Below, one piece after another: positions 5,939-5,964 of a stretch of DNA of 5,964 bases. The notes under the pieces were generated by a model, which searched no databases, had not been told where the DNA came from, and saw nothing but the letters and a program-made list of their open reading frames with translations. The stretch is taken from contig JAUNAY010000076.1 of NCBI GenBank assembly GCA_030527385.1, forward strand, positions 1 through 5,964, given 5' to 3'. The DNA is from Fusobacterium sp. GTDB lineage: Bacteria > Fusobacteriota > Fusobacteriia > Fusobacteriales > Fusobacteriaceae. The position numbers were made by a program, and so were the translations under genes. Within the stretch, counting starts at the first letter, position 1. Every line of letters starts with the position of its first letter.

Positions 5939-5956
5939 ATTTTTATACAAAAAAAT
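5916..5956. repeat. 14-bp perfect inverted repeat over the transposase promoter
   Basis: ATTTTTTTGTATAA (5916-5929) and TTATACAAAAAAAT (5943-5956) are perfect reverse complements around a 13-base gap. The gap contains the transposase -35 box, and the left arm fills the promoter spacer. Its inner arm overlaps the arm of the neighbouring inverted repeat by six bases, so the two hairpins exclude each other. It may be an operator or transposase-binding site, or protect against read-through from outside; none of these is shown. Confidence 0.65.
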
Positions 5957-5964
5957 CCCTGTCA
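5941..5964 (-). repeat. Candidate terminal inverted repeat, orfA-side end of the IS
   Basis: Read on the minus strand from the window edge the sequence is TGACAGGGA followed by a T run and GTATAAAA. It begins with the TG dinucleotide expected of IS3 tips, and its inner part resembles the other end. The distance to the orfA start (about 98 bases) is normal for the group. The tip could also lie outside the window. Confidence 0.4.

Larger units (their letters stand above)
4686..5964 (-). mobile_element. IS3-family (IS150-like) insertion sequence, apparently complete, about 1.28 kb
   Basis: The element holds orfA, a -1 frameshift cassette and the orfB DDE transposase, all on the minus strand; the organisation and size fit the IS150 group of IS3. 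Exact ends are uncertain. The best guess puts the orfA-side tip at the window edge (minus strand begins TGACAGGGA) and the orfB-side tip at about 4686 (plus strand begins TGCCTCCCT). This gives IS3-type TG...CA tips and a partly matching inner block. Both open reading frames are undamaged, so it looks recent and possibly active. A target-site duplication cannot be checked because the right flank is absent. Confidence 0.85.

Noticed and set aside
1..5964. CRISPR array, tRNA or rRNA genes, phage or defence genes
   Set aside because: No regularly spaced repeats, no tRNA-like cloverleaf or rRNA sequence and no defence-type domains were found; nearly all sequence is explained by the listed genes and the IS.

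Overview
The window is very AT-rich and coding-dense, with strong GGAGG-type ribosome binding sites and short intergenic gaps. The gene set (TmcAL, type III pantothenate kinase, GPH-type sugar symporter, ComEC, a small Sec-exported protein with an SAFGA-type signal peptide, an IS3-family element) and the base composition fit a Fusobacterium-like member of the Fusobacteriota best. A low-GC Firmicute cannot be excluded from the sequence alone.

Layout. Positions 1-3180 hold three minus-strand genes in a tight row, transcribed right to left: tmcAL (tRNA-Met cytidine acetate ligase), a 12-TM GPH/MelB-type cation:sugar symporter, and the first 214 codons of comEC (DNA-uptake channel), which runs off the left edge. 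Gaps of 20 and 17 bp, each filled by the next gene's Shine-Dalgarno, indicate one operon from a promoter at about 3207-3235. Back to back with it, a second sigma-70-type promoter (3257-3284) drives coaX (3317-4087, plus strand), the first enzyme of coenzyme A synthesis. coaX converges on a minus-strand gene for a small secreted protein of unknown function (4120-4683). A GC-rich hairpin between them (4092-4114) has its T-rich tail on the minus strand and so mainly serves the secreted-protein gene.

Positions from about 4686 to the right edge are an apparently complete IS3-family (IS150-like) insertion sequence in minus orientation. orfA encodes a helix-turn-helix plus leucine-zipper protein. 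The orfB frame encodes a DDE transposase with all three catalytic acids. The two are joined by a canonical A AAA AAG -1 frameshift site followed by a stem-loop. The transposase promoter is embedded in two overlapping, perfect, AT-only inverted repeats. The element lies immediately upstream of the secreted-protein gene, with orfB stopping 20 bp before that gene's start codon and no visible terminator between them, so IS transcription probably runs into it.

I found no clearly new defence or metabolic system. The points most worth a second look are the palindromic promoter region of the IS, the IS end touching the ribosome binding site of the secreted-protein gene, the internal duplication in that protein, and the frameshift cassette.
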